Below, in pieces: positions 56,387 to 64,000 of a stretch of 64,000 nt of DNA; positions within the stretch are counted from its first letter, which is position 1, and each line of letters opens with the position of its first letter. The stretch comes from Salinispora pacifica CNR114 (GTDB taxonomy: Bacteria; Actinomycetota; Actinomycetes; Mycobacteriales; Micromonosporaceae), in assembly GCF_000514775.1 (NCBI RefSeq), contig NZ_AZWO01000015.1:29236-93235 (forward strand). The letters run 5' to 3'. The notes beneath the pieces are model-generated. The model worked only from the letters and a program-made list of their open reading frames with translations. It made no database searches and was not told where the DNA came from. The position numbers and the translations under genes are program-made.

Positions 56387-57919
56387 ATGTCCGACTTCCC
56401 GTTTCTTTCGGTGCTCACCGTGGCGCCGCTGGTCGGTGCCCTGGTGGTCGCCGTCCTGCCCCGCCGCCGGCCGGAGTTGGCCAAACAGGTGGCGCTCGGC
56501 TGGTCGCTGTTGGTGCTGGCGCTCTCGGTGGTCATGTGGGTGACCTGGCAGACCGGCGGTGACCGGTTCCAGTTCCGCGAGTCCTATCCGTGGATTCCGA
56601 ACTGGGGCGTCAACTTCACCTTCGCCGCCGACGGCATCGCGCTGGTCATGCTGATGCTGATCGCGCTGCTGGTGCCGCTGGTGATTCTGGCGTCCTGGCA
56701 CGACGCCGAGTCGTCCAAGCGGTCGGTGCCGGTCTACTTCGCCCTGTTGCTGGTGCTCGAGTGCACGATGATCGGCGTCTTCGCCGCCGCCGACGTCTTC
56801 CTCTTCTACGTGTTCTTCGAGGTCATGCTCGTGCCGATGTACTTCCTCATCGGCAGTTACGGCGGACACCAGCGGCAGTACGCGGCCGTGAAGTTCTTCC
56901 TCTACTCGCTGGTCGGCGGCTTGTTCATGCTCGCCGCGGTGATCGGCCTCTGGGTGGTCGGCGGAAAGACCTTCGACTGGGTGGCGCTGTCGCAGGTGGA
57001 CATCTCCACCGGTGCCGAACGTTGGCTCTTCCTCGGTTTCTTCATCGCCTTCGCCATCAAGGCCCCGTTCTTCCCGTTCCACACCTGGCTGCCGGACGCC
57101 GGTGGCGCTGCCCCTGCGGGTGCTGCCGCGCTGCTGGTCGGGGTACTCGACAAGGTCGGGACGTTCGGTCTGCTGCGCTACTGCCTGCCGCTGTTCCCGG
57201 ATGCGGCCAGGTGGTTCGCGCCGTGGGCGCTGGCGCTGGGCGTGATCGGCATCATCTACGCGGCGCTCCTCGCGATCGGTCAGAACGACCTGAAGCGGCT
57301 GGTGTCGTACACCTCGATCGCGCACTTCGGCTTCATCGGGGTCGGCATCTTCGCGTTCACCAGCCAGGCGGCCACCGGCGCGGTGCTCTACATGGTCAAT
57401 CACGGGCTCGCCACCGGTCTGCTCTTCCTGGTGGTCGGGATGCTGGTCGCCCGCCGGGGCTCCGCGCTGATCAGCGACTTCGGCGGCGCCGGCAAGCTGG
57501 TTCCGCTGCTGGCCGGGGTGCTCTTCTTCGCTGGTCTCGCCTCGCTGGCGCTGCCCGGCACCGCACCGTTCATCTCCGAGTTCCTGGTGCTGATCGGCAC
57601 CTTCTCGGTGAACAAGCCGGTGGCGGTGATCGCCACGCTCGGGATCATCCTGGCCGCCGCGTACGTGCTGTGGATGGTGCAGCGCACCACCCAGGGCACG
57701 CTCAACCCGGCGCTGACCGAGGTCGAGGGGATGAAGCGTGACCTGAACCTGCGCGAGAAGGTCGTGGTGGCCCCGCTGGTCGCGCTGATCGTGCTGCTCG
57801 GCTTCTACCCGAAGCCGGTCACGGATGTCATCAACCCTGCGGTCCAGGCGACCATGCAGGATATCGGCAAGACTGACCCGGCCCCGTCGGCCGGAACTCC
57901 ACAGGAGGCGAGCCGGTGA
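56387..57919 (+). CDS. nuoM: NADH-quinone oxidoreductase subunit M
   Basis: 510 residues, about 14 helices. Conserved FFEVMLVPMYFLIGSYGG, KAPFFPFHTWLPDA and the lysine in NDLKRLVSYTSIAHFG. Second antiporter-like proton pump subunit. GGAGG lies 16 nt before the ATG. It overlaps nuoN by 4 bp. Confidence 0.96.
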   Translation: MSDFPFLSVLTVAPLVGALVVAVLPRRRPELAKQVALGWSLLVLALSVVMWVTWQTGGDRFQFRESYPWIPNWGVNFTFAADGIALVMLMLIALLVPLVILASWHDAESSKRSVPVYFALLLVLECTMIGVFAAADVFLFYVFFEVMLVPMYFLIGSYGGHQRQYAAVKFFLYSLVGGLFMLAAVIGLWVVGGKTFDWVALSQVDISTGAERWLFLGFFIAFAIKAPFFPFHTWLPDAGGAAPAGAAALLVGVLDKVGTFGLLRYCLPLFPDAARWFAPWALALGVIGIIYAALLAIGQNDLKRLVSYTSIAHFGFIGVGIFAFTSQAATGAVLYMVNHGLATGLLFLVVGMLVARRGSALISDFGGAGKLVPLLAGVLFFAGLASLALPGTAPFISEFLVLIGTFSVNKPVAVIATLGIILAAAYVLWMVQRTTQGTLNPALTEVEGMKRDLNLREKVVVAPLVALIVLLGFYPKPVTDVINPAVQATMQDIGKTDPAPSAGTPQEASR

Positions 57920-59469
57920 GCGAGCTGAAGCTTCCGTCGATCGACTACGCGGCGCTCGCGCCGACGCTCATCTTGTTGGGCGCCGCTCTGGTCGGTGTCC
58001 TGGTCGAGGCATTCGTGCCGCGCCGGCTGCGGCACGTGGTGCAACTCGCGGTAGCGCTGCTGGCGGTGCTGGGTGCGCTGACCATGGTGGTGTTGAACGC
58101 CAATGATCGTCTGATCACCATCGGTGGGGCGATCGCCATCGACGGGCCGGCGCTCTTCCTGCAGGGCGCGATCCTGGTGTTGGCCGCGATGGCGTTGCTG
58201 CTCATTGGTGAGCGTACGGTCGAGCGCGGCGGTGCGTTCGTGGCGCAGGCGGCGGTGACCGCCGAGTCGGCGGACGACCGTCGGCAGGCCGAAGGGGCGC
58301 CGGGCGCGACCGAGGTGTACCCGCTGACCAGCTTCGCGGTCGGCGGCATGCTGATCTTCGTGGCGGCGAACGACCTGCTGACCATGTTCATCGCGCTCGA
58401 GGTCTTCTCCCTGCCGCTCTACCTGCTCTGCGCCCTGGCTCGCCGCCGGCGGCTGCTGAGCCAGGAGGCGGCGATGAAGTACTTCCTGCTCGGCGCATAC
58501 GCCTCGGCCTTCTTCCTCTTCGGCGTCGCGTTGGTGTACGGCTTCACCGCCGGCACCCCGGGTCGGGCGGCGGGGGTCGACTTCGCCACCATCCACGCCG
58601 CGGTCGGGGAGAGTTCGTCCAGCTCGGTACTGCTCTTCGGCGGTATGGCGCTGATCGCGATCGGCCTGCTGTTCAAGGCCGGCGCCGCGCCGTTCCACGT
58701 CTGGACGCCGGATGTCTACCAGGGGGCGCCCACCCCGATTACCGGCTTCATGGCCGCCTGCACGAAGGTCGCCGCGTTCGGCGCCCTGCTGCGGGTCTTC
58801 CACGTCGCTTTCGAGGGAGCCCGCTGGGACTTCACCCCGGTCCTCGGCGTGGTGGCGGTGCTGACCATGCTCGTCGGGGCGGTGCTGGCGGTCACCCAGA
58901 CCGACATCAAGCGGCTGCTCGCGTACTCCTCGATCGCCAATGCCGGGTACCTGCTGGTCGGGGTGCTCGCGCCGACCAGCGACGGGGTCTCCGGGACGAT
59001 GTTCTACCTGGTCGCCTACGGCTTCTCGGTGTTGGCGGCGTTCGCCGTGGTCACCCTGGTCCGGGACGCCGATGGTGAGGCCACCCACCTGTCCCGCTGG
59101 GCGGGTCTGGGCCAGCGGTCGCCCTTCTACGCCGGGCTGTTCACCTTCATCCTGCTCGCCTTCGCCGGTATCCCACTGACCAGTGGCTTCACGAGCAAGT
59201 TCGCGGTCTTCAGCGCCGCGTTCGACGGCGGTCAGGGCTGGTTGGTGATCGCCGGTGTGCTCACCAGCATGGTGCTCGCCTTCCCGTACCTGCGGGTGGT
59301 CGTGCTGATGTGGCTCTCCGAGCCCGGTGAGTCCACTCCCGCCGTCGTCATGCCGGGCTGGCTGACCTCGGCCGCGCTGACCATCGGTGTGGTCGCCACC
59401 CTGGTGCTCGGCGTCTTTCCGCAGCCGCTGCTCGATCTCGCCGCCGGAGCCGCAGAGTTCGTGCGGTGA
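57916..59469 (+). CDS. nuoN: NADH-quinone oxidoreductase subunit N
   Basis: 517 residues, about 14 helices. Conserved FIALEVFSLPLYLLCALARR, KAGAAPFHVWTPDVYQGAPT and TDIKRLLAYSSIANAGYL. Third antiporter-like proton pump subunit and last gene of the operon, followed by a strong hairpin. Confidence 0.96.
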   Translation: MSELKLPSIDYAALAPTLILLGAALVGVLVEAFVPRRLRHVVQLAVALLAVLGALTMVVLNANDRLITIGGAIAIDGPALFLQGAILVLAAMALLLIGERTVERGGAFVAQAAVTAESADDRRQAEGAPGATEVYPLTSFAVGGMLIFVAANDLLTMFIALEVFSLPLYLLCALARRRRLLSQEAAMKYFLLGAYASAFFLFGVALVYGFTAGTPGRAAGVDFATIHAAVGESSSSSVLLFGGMALIAIGLLFKAGAAPFHVWTPDVYQGAPTPITGFMAACTKVAAFGALLRVFHVAFEGARWDFTPVLGVVAVLTMLVGAVLAVTQTDIKRLLAYSSIANAGYLLVGVLAPTSDGVSGTMFYLVAYGFSVLAAFAVVTLVRDADGEATHLSRWAGLGQRSPFYAGLFTFILLAFAGIPLTSGFTSKFAVFSAAFDGGQGWLVIAGVLTSMVLAFPYLRVVVLMWLSEPGESTPAVVMPGWLTSAALTIGVVATLVLGVFPQPLLDLAAGAAEFVR

Positions 59470-59479
59470 CACCGACAAT

Positions 59480-59514
59480 CCGGGGCCGGCACGTGACCCC
59501 CGTGCCGGCCCCGG
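59480..59514 (+). terminator. Strong hairpin terminator of the nuo operon
   Basis: Perfect 14-bp arms CCGGGGCCGGCACG and CGTGCCGGCCCCGG with a 7-base loop, 10 bp after the nuoN stop. Confidence 0.88.
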
Positions 59515-59595
59515 GGCTGTTCTCGGAGGTCATGGACACATTCGTGGGCGCCCTTTGGGCTATCCCCGCCCCGGGGTCGACGGTACTGGTGTGGC

Positions 59596-60681
59596 ATGGT
59601 GGGAGGCGTGGTGAATCCGGCTGACAAGCTTTCGGGTGCCACCGGCGTGGGCAGTCATTCCGGCCGGGGCGGCGTGGGTCAGTTGGGTGCCGTCGGGCTG
59701 CATCCGGCTGACGCGGGGCTCCCGGAGTCGGCGCTTCAGGTGCTGGCGGGGGTCGAGGCCGCGCTGCGGGCCGACGTCGTCAGCGCCGACCCGTTCGTCA
59801 CTGAGGCCGCCCGGCACCTCCTCGACGCCGGTGGCAAGCGGTTCCGCCCGTTGCTGGTGGCGCTCGGCGCCCAGTTCGGGGATCCGACTCGGGCACAGGT
59901 GGTGCCGGCCGCCGTGGTGGTGGAGCTCACCCACCTGGCGACGCTCTACCACGACGATGTCATGGACGAGGCGCCGGTACGTCGGGGGGCCCCGAGCGCC
60001 AATTCGCGGTGGACGAACTCGGTGGCCATTCTGGTCGGTGACTATCTCTTCGCCCGCGCGGCGGATATCTCCGCCGATCTGGGCACCGAGGCTGTCCGGC
60101 TGCAGGCGCGGACCTTCGCCCGGTTGGTGCACGGCCAGATCGCGGAGACCGTGGGGCCGCGTCCCGGGGTGGACCCGGTGGCGCACCACCTGCACGTGAT
60201 CGCCGAGAAGACCGGCTCGTTGATCGCTACCGCGGCCCGGTTCGGTGGGATGTTCAGCGGGGCCAGCCCGACGCACACCGAGGCGCTGGCTGGCTACGGT
60301 GAGACCATCGGGGTCGCCTTCCAGCTCTCGGACGACCTGTTGGACATCTCCAGCGAGGCGGAGCGCTCCGGCAAGACGCCCGGGACCGATCTCCGCGAGG
60401 GTGTCCCCACCCTGCCGGTGCTGTATGCCCTTGCTTTGGACGATGCTGACGCCGCGTCGGTGCGGCTCCGGGAAATCCTGGCGGTCGGTCCGCTGACCGA
60501 TGATGAGCTACACGCCGAGGCGCTCGGCCTGCTCCGGGAGAGCCCCGCGTTGAAGCGGGCCCGGGAGACGGTGCGGAGCCGTGCCGAGAAGGCGCGCGCG
60601 CAGCTCGCGCCGCTGCCGCCGGGCCCGGCCCGGCAGGCGCTCGAATCCCTCTGCGACCAGATCGCGGACCGGACCAGCTGA
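59596..60681 (+). CDS. Polyprenyl diphosphate synthase (long-chain, trans)
   Basis: 361 residues from ATG 59596; GTG 59608 or 59611 with GGGAGG upstream are alternatives. The first aspartate-rich motif is LYHDDVMDEAPVRRG (DDxxD) and the second is FQLSDDLLDISSEAE. GGKRFRPLLV is the substrate lysine/arginine region. The small residues before the first motif (ATLYHDD) fit a long-chain product such as the menaquinone tail. It follows the nuo operon, which together with menG, the reductase and mqnC suggests the product is used for menaquinone. Similar to octaprenyl/heptaprenyl synthases. Confidence 0.92.
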   Translation: MVGGVVNPADKLSGATGVGSHSGRGGVGQLGAVGLHPADAGLPESALQVLAGVEAALRADVVSADPFVTEAARHLLDAGGKRFRPLLVALGAQFGDPTRAQVVPAAVVVELTHLATLYHDDVMDEAPVRRGAPSANSRWTNSVAILVGDYLFARAADISADLGTEAVRLQARTFARLVHGQIAETVGPRPGVDPVAHHLHVIAEKTGSLIATAARFGGMFSGASPTHTEALAGYGETIGVAFQLSDDLLDISSEAERSGKTPGTDLREGVPTLPVLYALALDDADAASVRLREILAVGPLTDDELHAEALGLLRESPALKRARETVRSRAEKARAQLAPLPPGPARQALESLCDQIADRTS

Positions 60682-60955
60682 CGCATCTCTCGGTGACCAG
60701 ATCGCGGGCTGGCTGCTGGATCCCTCGGTCTGGCTGTCGCATCTCCCGGACCGGCTGACGCAGCTACCGAACCGGCGGTGGTGTCTCCGGCAGCGGACAT
60801 CACGGTTGCGCGGTATCCCGGGGTACCTCCGCGTCACCATAACGTGATCAAGTCATCACTGGCAGTGGATGATGATTTGGTGCTCTCTACCCGAACAGGC
60901 GTTTCCTACCGGTCCCAAATTTCATATGGTGTAAGCCCCGGCTGCGGAGGTGGTT

Positions 60956-61738
60956 GTGCGTGACCCCCTGGCGGAGCCTTCGGACCTCATCCGAAGCGTG
61001 TCCCGCGCGCTACGAGTGCTCGAGTCAGTCGGTCGTGCCCCGAAAGGGCTGACTGTCAAACAGATCGCGCGACGGTGCGAGCTGACCGTGGCGACCACGT
61101 ACCACCTCGTCCGCACCCTGGCGTACGAGGGCTACGTGATCCGGCGCGAGGACGGCACGTACATCGTGGGCCTGGAGATAGCCGATCGCTACCGTGAGCT
61201 GGTCAGCGCCTTCCGCGGACCGCCGACGGTCGGGGAGTATCTGCGCCGGGCCGTCCTCGACACCGGCTACAGCCACTTTCTGGGCCGGTTCGTCGGGGGC
61301 CAGGTCGCCATCACGGCCGCCACCGAAGGCCCACGCTCCCCCTACCTGGAGGACCTGGTTCCCGGCTTCGACGAGGGGGCGCACGCCACCGCACTCGGTA
61401 AGGCACTGCTCGCGACCCTCACCACCGAACAGCGGCTGCGCTACCTGCGGGAAAACGGCATGCGCCCGTTCACCACCGGGACGCTGACCACCGCTGAGGC
61501 GTTCGAGGCCGACCTCGCGGCTGGCGAGCGGCGGGGGATGCAGCTGGAGCTGGGGCAGTACCGGCCGGGGGTGGCCTGCGCGGCGGTGATGGTGAGCGCT
61601 GACAAGGATGTGGAGCGCCGGATGGCGCTCGCCTGTGCCCTGCCGGCCGGCGAGATGATGGCCTCCGCCCGGGTCGTTCGGGCGAAGCTGCTCGCCACCG
61701 CCCGGAGCATCGCCGACTGCCTCGTCGACGACACCTGA
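60956..61738 (+). CDS. IclR family transcriptional regulator
   Basis: 260 residues from GTG 60956, with GCGGAGG 5 nt upstream. N-terminal winged helix (RSVSRALRVLESVGRAPKGL then CELTVATTYHLVRTLAYEGY) and a C-terminal IclR effector domain (HATALGKALLATLT, and AAVMVSADKDV). The ligand is unknown. The 275 bp before it include an AT-rich part and an imperfect palindrome TCATCACTG/CAGTGGATGA (60853-60872), a possible own operator. Neighbours give no clear target. Confidence 0.9.
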   Translation: MRDPLAEPSDLIRSVSRALRVLESVGRAPKGLTVKQIARRCELTVATTYHLVRTLAYEGYVIRREDGTYIVGLEIADRYRELVSAFRGPPTVGEYLRRAVLDTGYSHFLGRFVGGQVAITAATEGPRSPYLEDLVPGFDEGAHATALGKALLATLTTEQRLRYLRENGMRPFTTGTLTTAEAFEADLAAGERRGMQLELGQYRPGVACAAVMVSADKDVERRMALACALPAGEMMASARVVRAKLLATARSIADCLVDDT

Positions 61739-61770
61739 CCGGATGCGAGGTGCGGGCCCGGTGCAACGGG

Positions 61771-61806
61771 GAACGGGCCCTCACCCACGCTGGGGAGGGC
61801 CCGTTC
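61771..61806. terminator. Bidirectional hairpin terminator between iclR-type gene and phoX
   Basis: Perfect 12-bp arms GAACGGGCCCTC and GAGGGCCCGTTC with a 12-base loop between convergent genes. Confidence 0.85.
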
Positions 61807-61837
61807 GCGCCCGGAGGGGCCGAGGGGAGCTGGGCGG

Positions 61838-63952
61838 TCAGCTACCGATCGGGCCGCCGTCCAGGCGCCAGGTGACCACCACGCCCGGCTTGGCGTAGTC
61901 GCCGTCCGGCCAGGTGGAGGCAGGGTTCTCGATCGAGGCGCCGGAGATCTCCCCCGGGTGCTGCACGGCCACGAAGACCGAGCGGTTGTCGCCGGTGATG
62001 AACGGGCCGCAGGTCTCCGCGCCGATGGGTACGGTGAGGAACTGCTTCAGGTGGCCGCGCTCCGGGCCTTCGATCGGCGTGGCGAAGAGGCCGTCATTGC
62101 TGCCCAGCGCGTTGCCGTCGGTGGAGATCCAGAGGTTGCCGGTGGCATCGAAGGCGAGGTTGTCCGGGCAGGAGATCGGCGAGACCTTCGTCTTGTCGTA
62201 CCCGGCGAAGTAGGTCGAGGAGTCCGCCGGGTCGCCGGCGACGATCGGCAGCGACCAGGTGAACGTGTCAGCGGAGTTGTTCCCGCGCTTCTCGACCAGC
62301 TCCAGCACGTGGCCGTGGCGGTTGGCGTTACGCGGGTTCGCCTCGTCCGCTTTCGGGTTGCTGTCAACCCCACGCCGGGAGTTGTTGGTGAGCGCCACAT
62401 ACACCTTGCCGGTGTGCAGGCTCGCCTCGACATCCTCGGGCCGGTCCATCTTGGTCGCGCCGACCTGGTCCGCGGCGAGCCGGGTGAAGGTGAGCACCTC
62501 GGCGGCGGTCATGCCCTCGACGTACGAGCGGTTGCCACTGACCAGCTTGATCCACCGACCACCGCCGTTGAACGCACCGTCGCTGGGTAGCTCACCGGAG
62601 CCGTCGATCTCGTTGGCGCTGGTGTAGTCCAGCTTGGCGACGTAGAGGGCGCCCGACTCCAGCAGGGTCAGGTTGTGCTCCCGGTCACGCCAGGAGCTGC
62701 CCTTCTTGAACTTCTTCTCCGACACGAACTTGTAGAGGTAGTCGAACCGCTCGTCGTCGCCCATGTACGCGACCACGTGTCCGCTCTTCGCCACGATGAC
62801 GTTCGCGCCCTCGTGCTTGAACCGGCCCAGCGCGGTGTGCTTGCGCGGCCGGCTCTCCGGGTCGTACGGGTCGATCTCGACAACCCAGCCGAACCGGTGC
62901 GCCTCGTGCGGGTGCTGGGTCAGGTCGAAGCGCTCGTCGGCGCGGTCCCACTTCCGGTTCCCGCTCGGGTAGCGGTCGGTGATGTTGACGCCGTAACGGG
63001 CCAGCTTCGGCTTCAGCTCCTCCGGGGCGCCGTCGCCGCCGATGAAGTACTGGTTGAAGTTCTCCTCGCCGGAGAGCACCGTACCCCAGGGGGTTACCCC
63101 GCCGGCGCAGTTGTTCAACGTGCCGATGGCCGTGCGCCCCTTCGGGTCAGCCGCGGTCTTGAGCCACTCCGAGCCGGCGGCCGGGCCGGTCAACTCGAAC
63201 TTCGTCTTCGAGGCGGTCACCCGGCGGTTGTACGGCCGCTTGCCGGACCTGACCGGGCGCCACTCGCCGGTGCTCTGGACTCGCTCCAGCTCCACCACGG
63301 ACATGCCGTGCGCGGCCATCGCGACCTTCAGCTGCTCGACGCTGAGCGAGTCCACGTCGGTGAAGCCGGGGAACATCAGGTTCTCGTCGGTGTACTCGTG
63401 GTTGACCACGAGCAGCGCGTTCTTCCGGCCCAGCGGCAGCACGCCGACGAAGTCGTTGTTGTAGCCGAACTGCTGGGCCTGTGCCCTGGCCGTCTGCTTG
63501 TGCAGGTTGAACGGGGGTGCGCCCGGCACCACCTCGTCGCCCCAGCGGATGACCACCGAGTGGTCGTAGCCGTTCGGGACGATGAAGCTGTCCAGGGTGT
63601 TCGGTGGGACCGGCTTGAAGGTCAGCTTTCCGTTGCCGACGCCACCGGCCGGGGCGGCGAACTCGGTCGCCTCCGGCGTCACCGGAGCGGAGGTGGCGGC
63701 GGAGGCGGCACCGCTGCCAGCGAGCGCCCCGGCGCCGCCGAAGCCCAGGACCAGCGCACCGACAGTACCGGCGCGGACCACGCCGCGGCGGGAGACCTCG
63801 GCGTCCACCAGGTCGCCGAAGTAGGTGTTGTCCGAGGTGTTGGGGACCGGGTGGTCACAGGCGTTACCACACCGGTAGAGACAGGTCATGGCATCACGAC
63901 TGCCGTGGCGGATGGAGCCGAGCAGCGGGAGCAGCCGAGGGCGGTCGCTCAT
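61838..63952 (-). CDS. phoX: PhoX-type alkaline phosphatase (DUF839), probable Tat substrate
   Basis: 704 residues from ATG 63952, with AGGAGG 9 nt upstream. A twin-arginine signal SRRGVVRAGTVGALVLGFGG begins at about residue 54, later than usual; it is preceded by a Cys-containing segment CLYRCGNACDHP. The mature part is a PhoX-like propeller: TPWGTVLSGEENFNQYF, RFGWVVEIDPYDP and PDNLAFDATGNLWISTDG. PhoX enzymes are calcium/iron phosphatases that release phosphate from organic esters outside the cell. Regulation by phosphate would need a PHO box upstream, which lies beyond the window edge. Confidence 0.9.
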   Translation of the reverse strand: MSDRPRLLPLLGSIRHGSRDAMTCLYRCGNACDHPVPNTSDNTYFGDLVDAEVSRRGVVRAGTVGALVLGFGGAGALAGSGAASAATSAPVTPEATEFAAPAGGVGNGKLTFKPVPPNTLDSFIVPNGYDHSVVIRWGDEVVPGAPPFNLHKQTARAQAQQFGYNNDFVGVLPLGRKNALLVVNHEYTDENLMFPGFTDVDSLSVEQLKVAMAAHGMSVVELERVQSTGEWRPVRSGKRPYNRRVTASKTKFELTGPAAGSEWLKTAADPKGRTAIGTLNNCAGGVTPWGTVLSGEENFNQYFIGGDGAPEELKPKLARYGVNITDRYPSGNRKWDRADERFDLTQHPHEAHRFGWVVEIDPYDPESRPRKHTALGRFKHEGANVIVAKSGHVVAYMGDDERFDYLYKFVSEKKFKKGSSWRDREHNLTLLESGALYVAKLDYTSANEIDGSGELPSDGAFNGGGRWIKLVSGNRSYVEGMTAAEVLTFTRLAADQVGATKMDRPEDVEASLHTGKVYVALTNNSRRGVDSNPKADEANPRNANRHGHVLELVEKRGNNSADTFTWSLPIVAGDPADSSTYFAGYDKTKVSPISCPDNLAFDATGNLWISTDGNALGSNDGLFATPIEGPERGHLKQFLTVPIGAETCGPFITGDNRSVFVAVQHPGEISGASIENPASTWPDGDYAKPGVVVTWRLDGGPIGS

Positions 63953-64000
63953 GTGGAGGGGCCTCCTGGTTTCGATGGCGCACGCCGAGGTCAGCGGATG

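Overview
The window is 64 kb of very GC-rich chromosomal DNA from an actinomycete. The gene content fits the Micromonosporaceae (Micromonospora or Salinispora type): futalosine-route menaquinone genes, Sec-independent and lipoprotein exports, a BldC-type regulator, Pro/Ser/Thr-rich cell-wall proteins, many GTG starts and 4-bp stop/start overlaps. The genus is inferred; no 16S or tRNA gene lies in the window. Most of it looks like stable core chromosome. No transposase, integrase, phage gene or CRISPR array was seen.

Layout. 1-3.5 kb: a hybrid histidine kinase cut by the left edge, with a response regulator and a STAS protein. 3.6-9.7 kb: hemL, a histidine phosphatase and a complete System II cytochrome c maturation set (TlpA/ResA, CcdA, ResB, CcsA), i.e. 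heme supply next to heme attachment. 9.7-12.9 kb: late menaquinone genes (UbiD-type decarboxylase, UbiA-type prenyltransferase, UbiX-type flavin prenyltransferase). 12.9-15.2 kb: a BldC-like regulator, then an Lrp regulator and a cysteine synthase/desulfhydrase-like enzyme, preceded by a possible Cys-rich leader peptide. 15.2-19.6 kb: DEAD-box helicase, a Pro-rich membrane protein with internal repeats, and an NlpC/P60 wall hydrolase. 19.9-21.9 kb: mqnE and two small membrane proteins. 22-27.8 kb: a secreted carboxypeptidase, a cobalamin riboswitch with a BtuFCD-type uptake operon, and a VOC protein. 27.8-29.8 kb: lower-GC stretch with an M23/tachylectin-like protein and a decayed duplicate. 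30-33.1 kb: HelD-type helicase and mqnA. 33.2-35.1 kb: tandem serine hydrolases. 35.4-39.2 kb: paaABCDE phenylacetyl-CoA epoxidase operon. 39.3-43 kb: mqnC, menG and a geranylgeranyl reductase family gene. 43.1-59.5 kb: the full 14-gene nuoA-N operon. 59.6-61.7 kb: a long-chain polyprenyl diphosphate synthase and an IclR regulator. 61.8-64 kb: a PhoX-type phosphatase.

How it fits together. Much of the window builds a respiratory chain: heme precursor (HemL), cytochrome c maturation, the menaquinone ring (MqnA, MqnC, MqnE and the MqnL/P/M-type enzymes), the isoprenoid tail (polyprenyl synthase), ring methylation (MenG), probable tail reduction (geranylgeranyl reductase family) and the quinone-reducing complex I. 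MqnB and MqnD are not in the window. A near-consensus Rex (NADH/NAD+ sensor) operator sits in front of the reductase/nuo block, so this part is probably redox controlled.

The points most worth a second look are the Rex-like operator, the Cys-containing leader ORF before the Lrp/cysteine enzyme pair, recurrent leaderless-looking promoters on the scattered menaquinone genes, a repeated Shine-Dalgarno-bearing spacer inside the nuo operon, the tachylectin gene remnant, and the start-site-masking hairpin after the cobalamin riboswitch. I did not find a clear undescribed multi-gene system.
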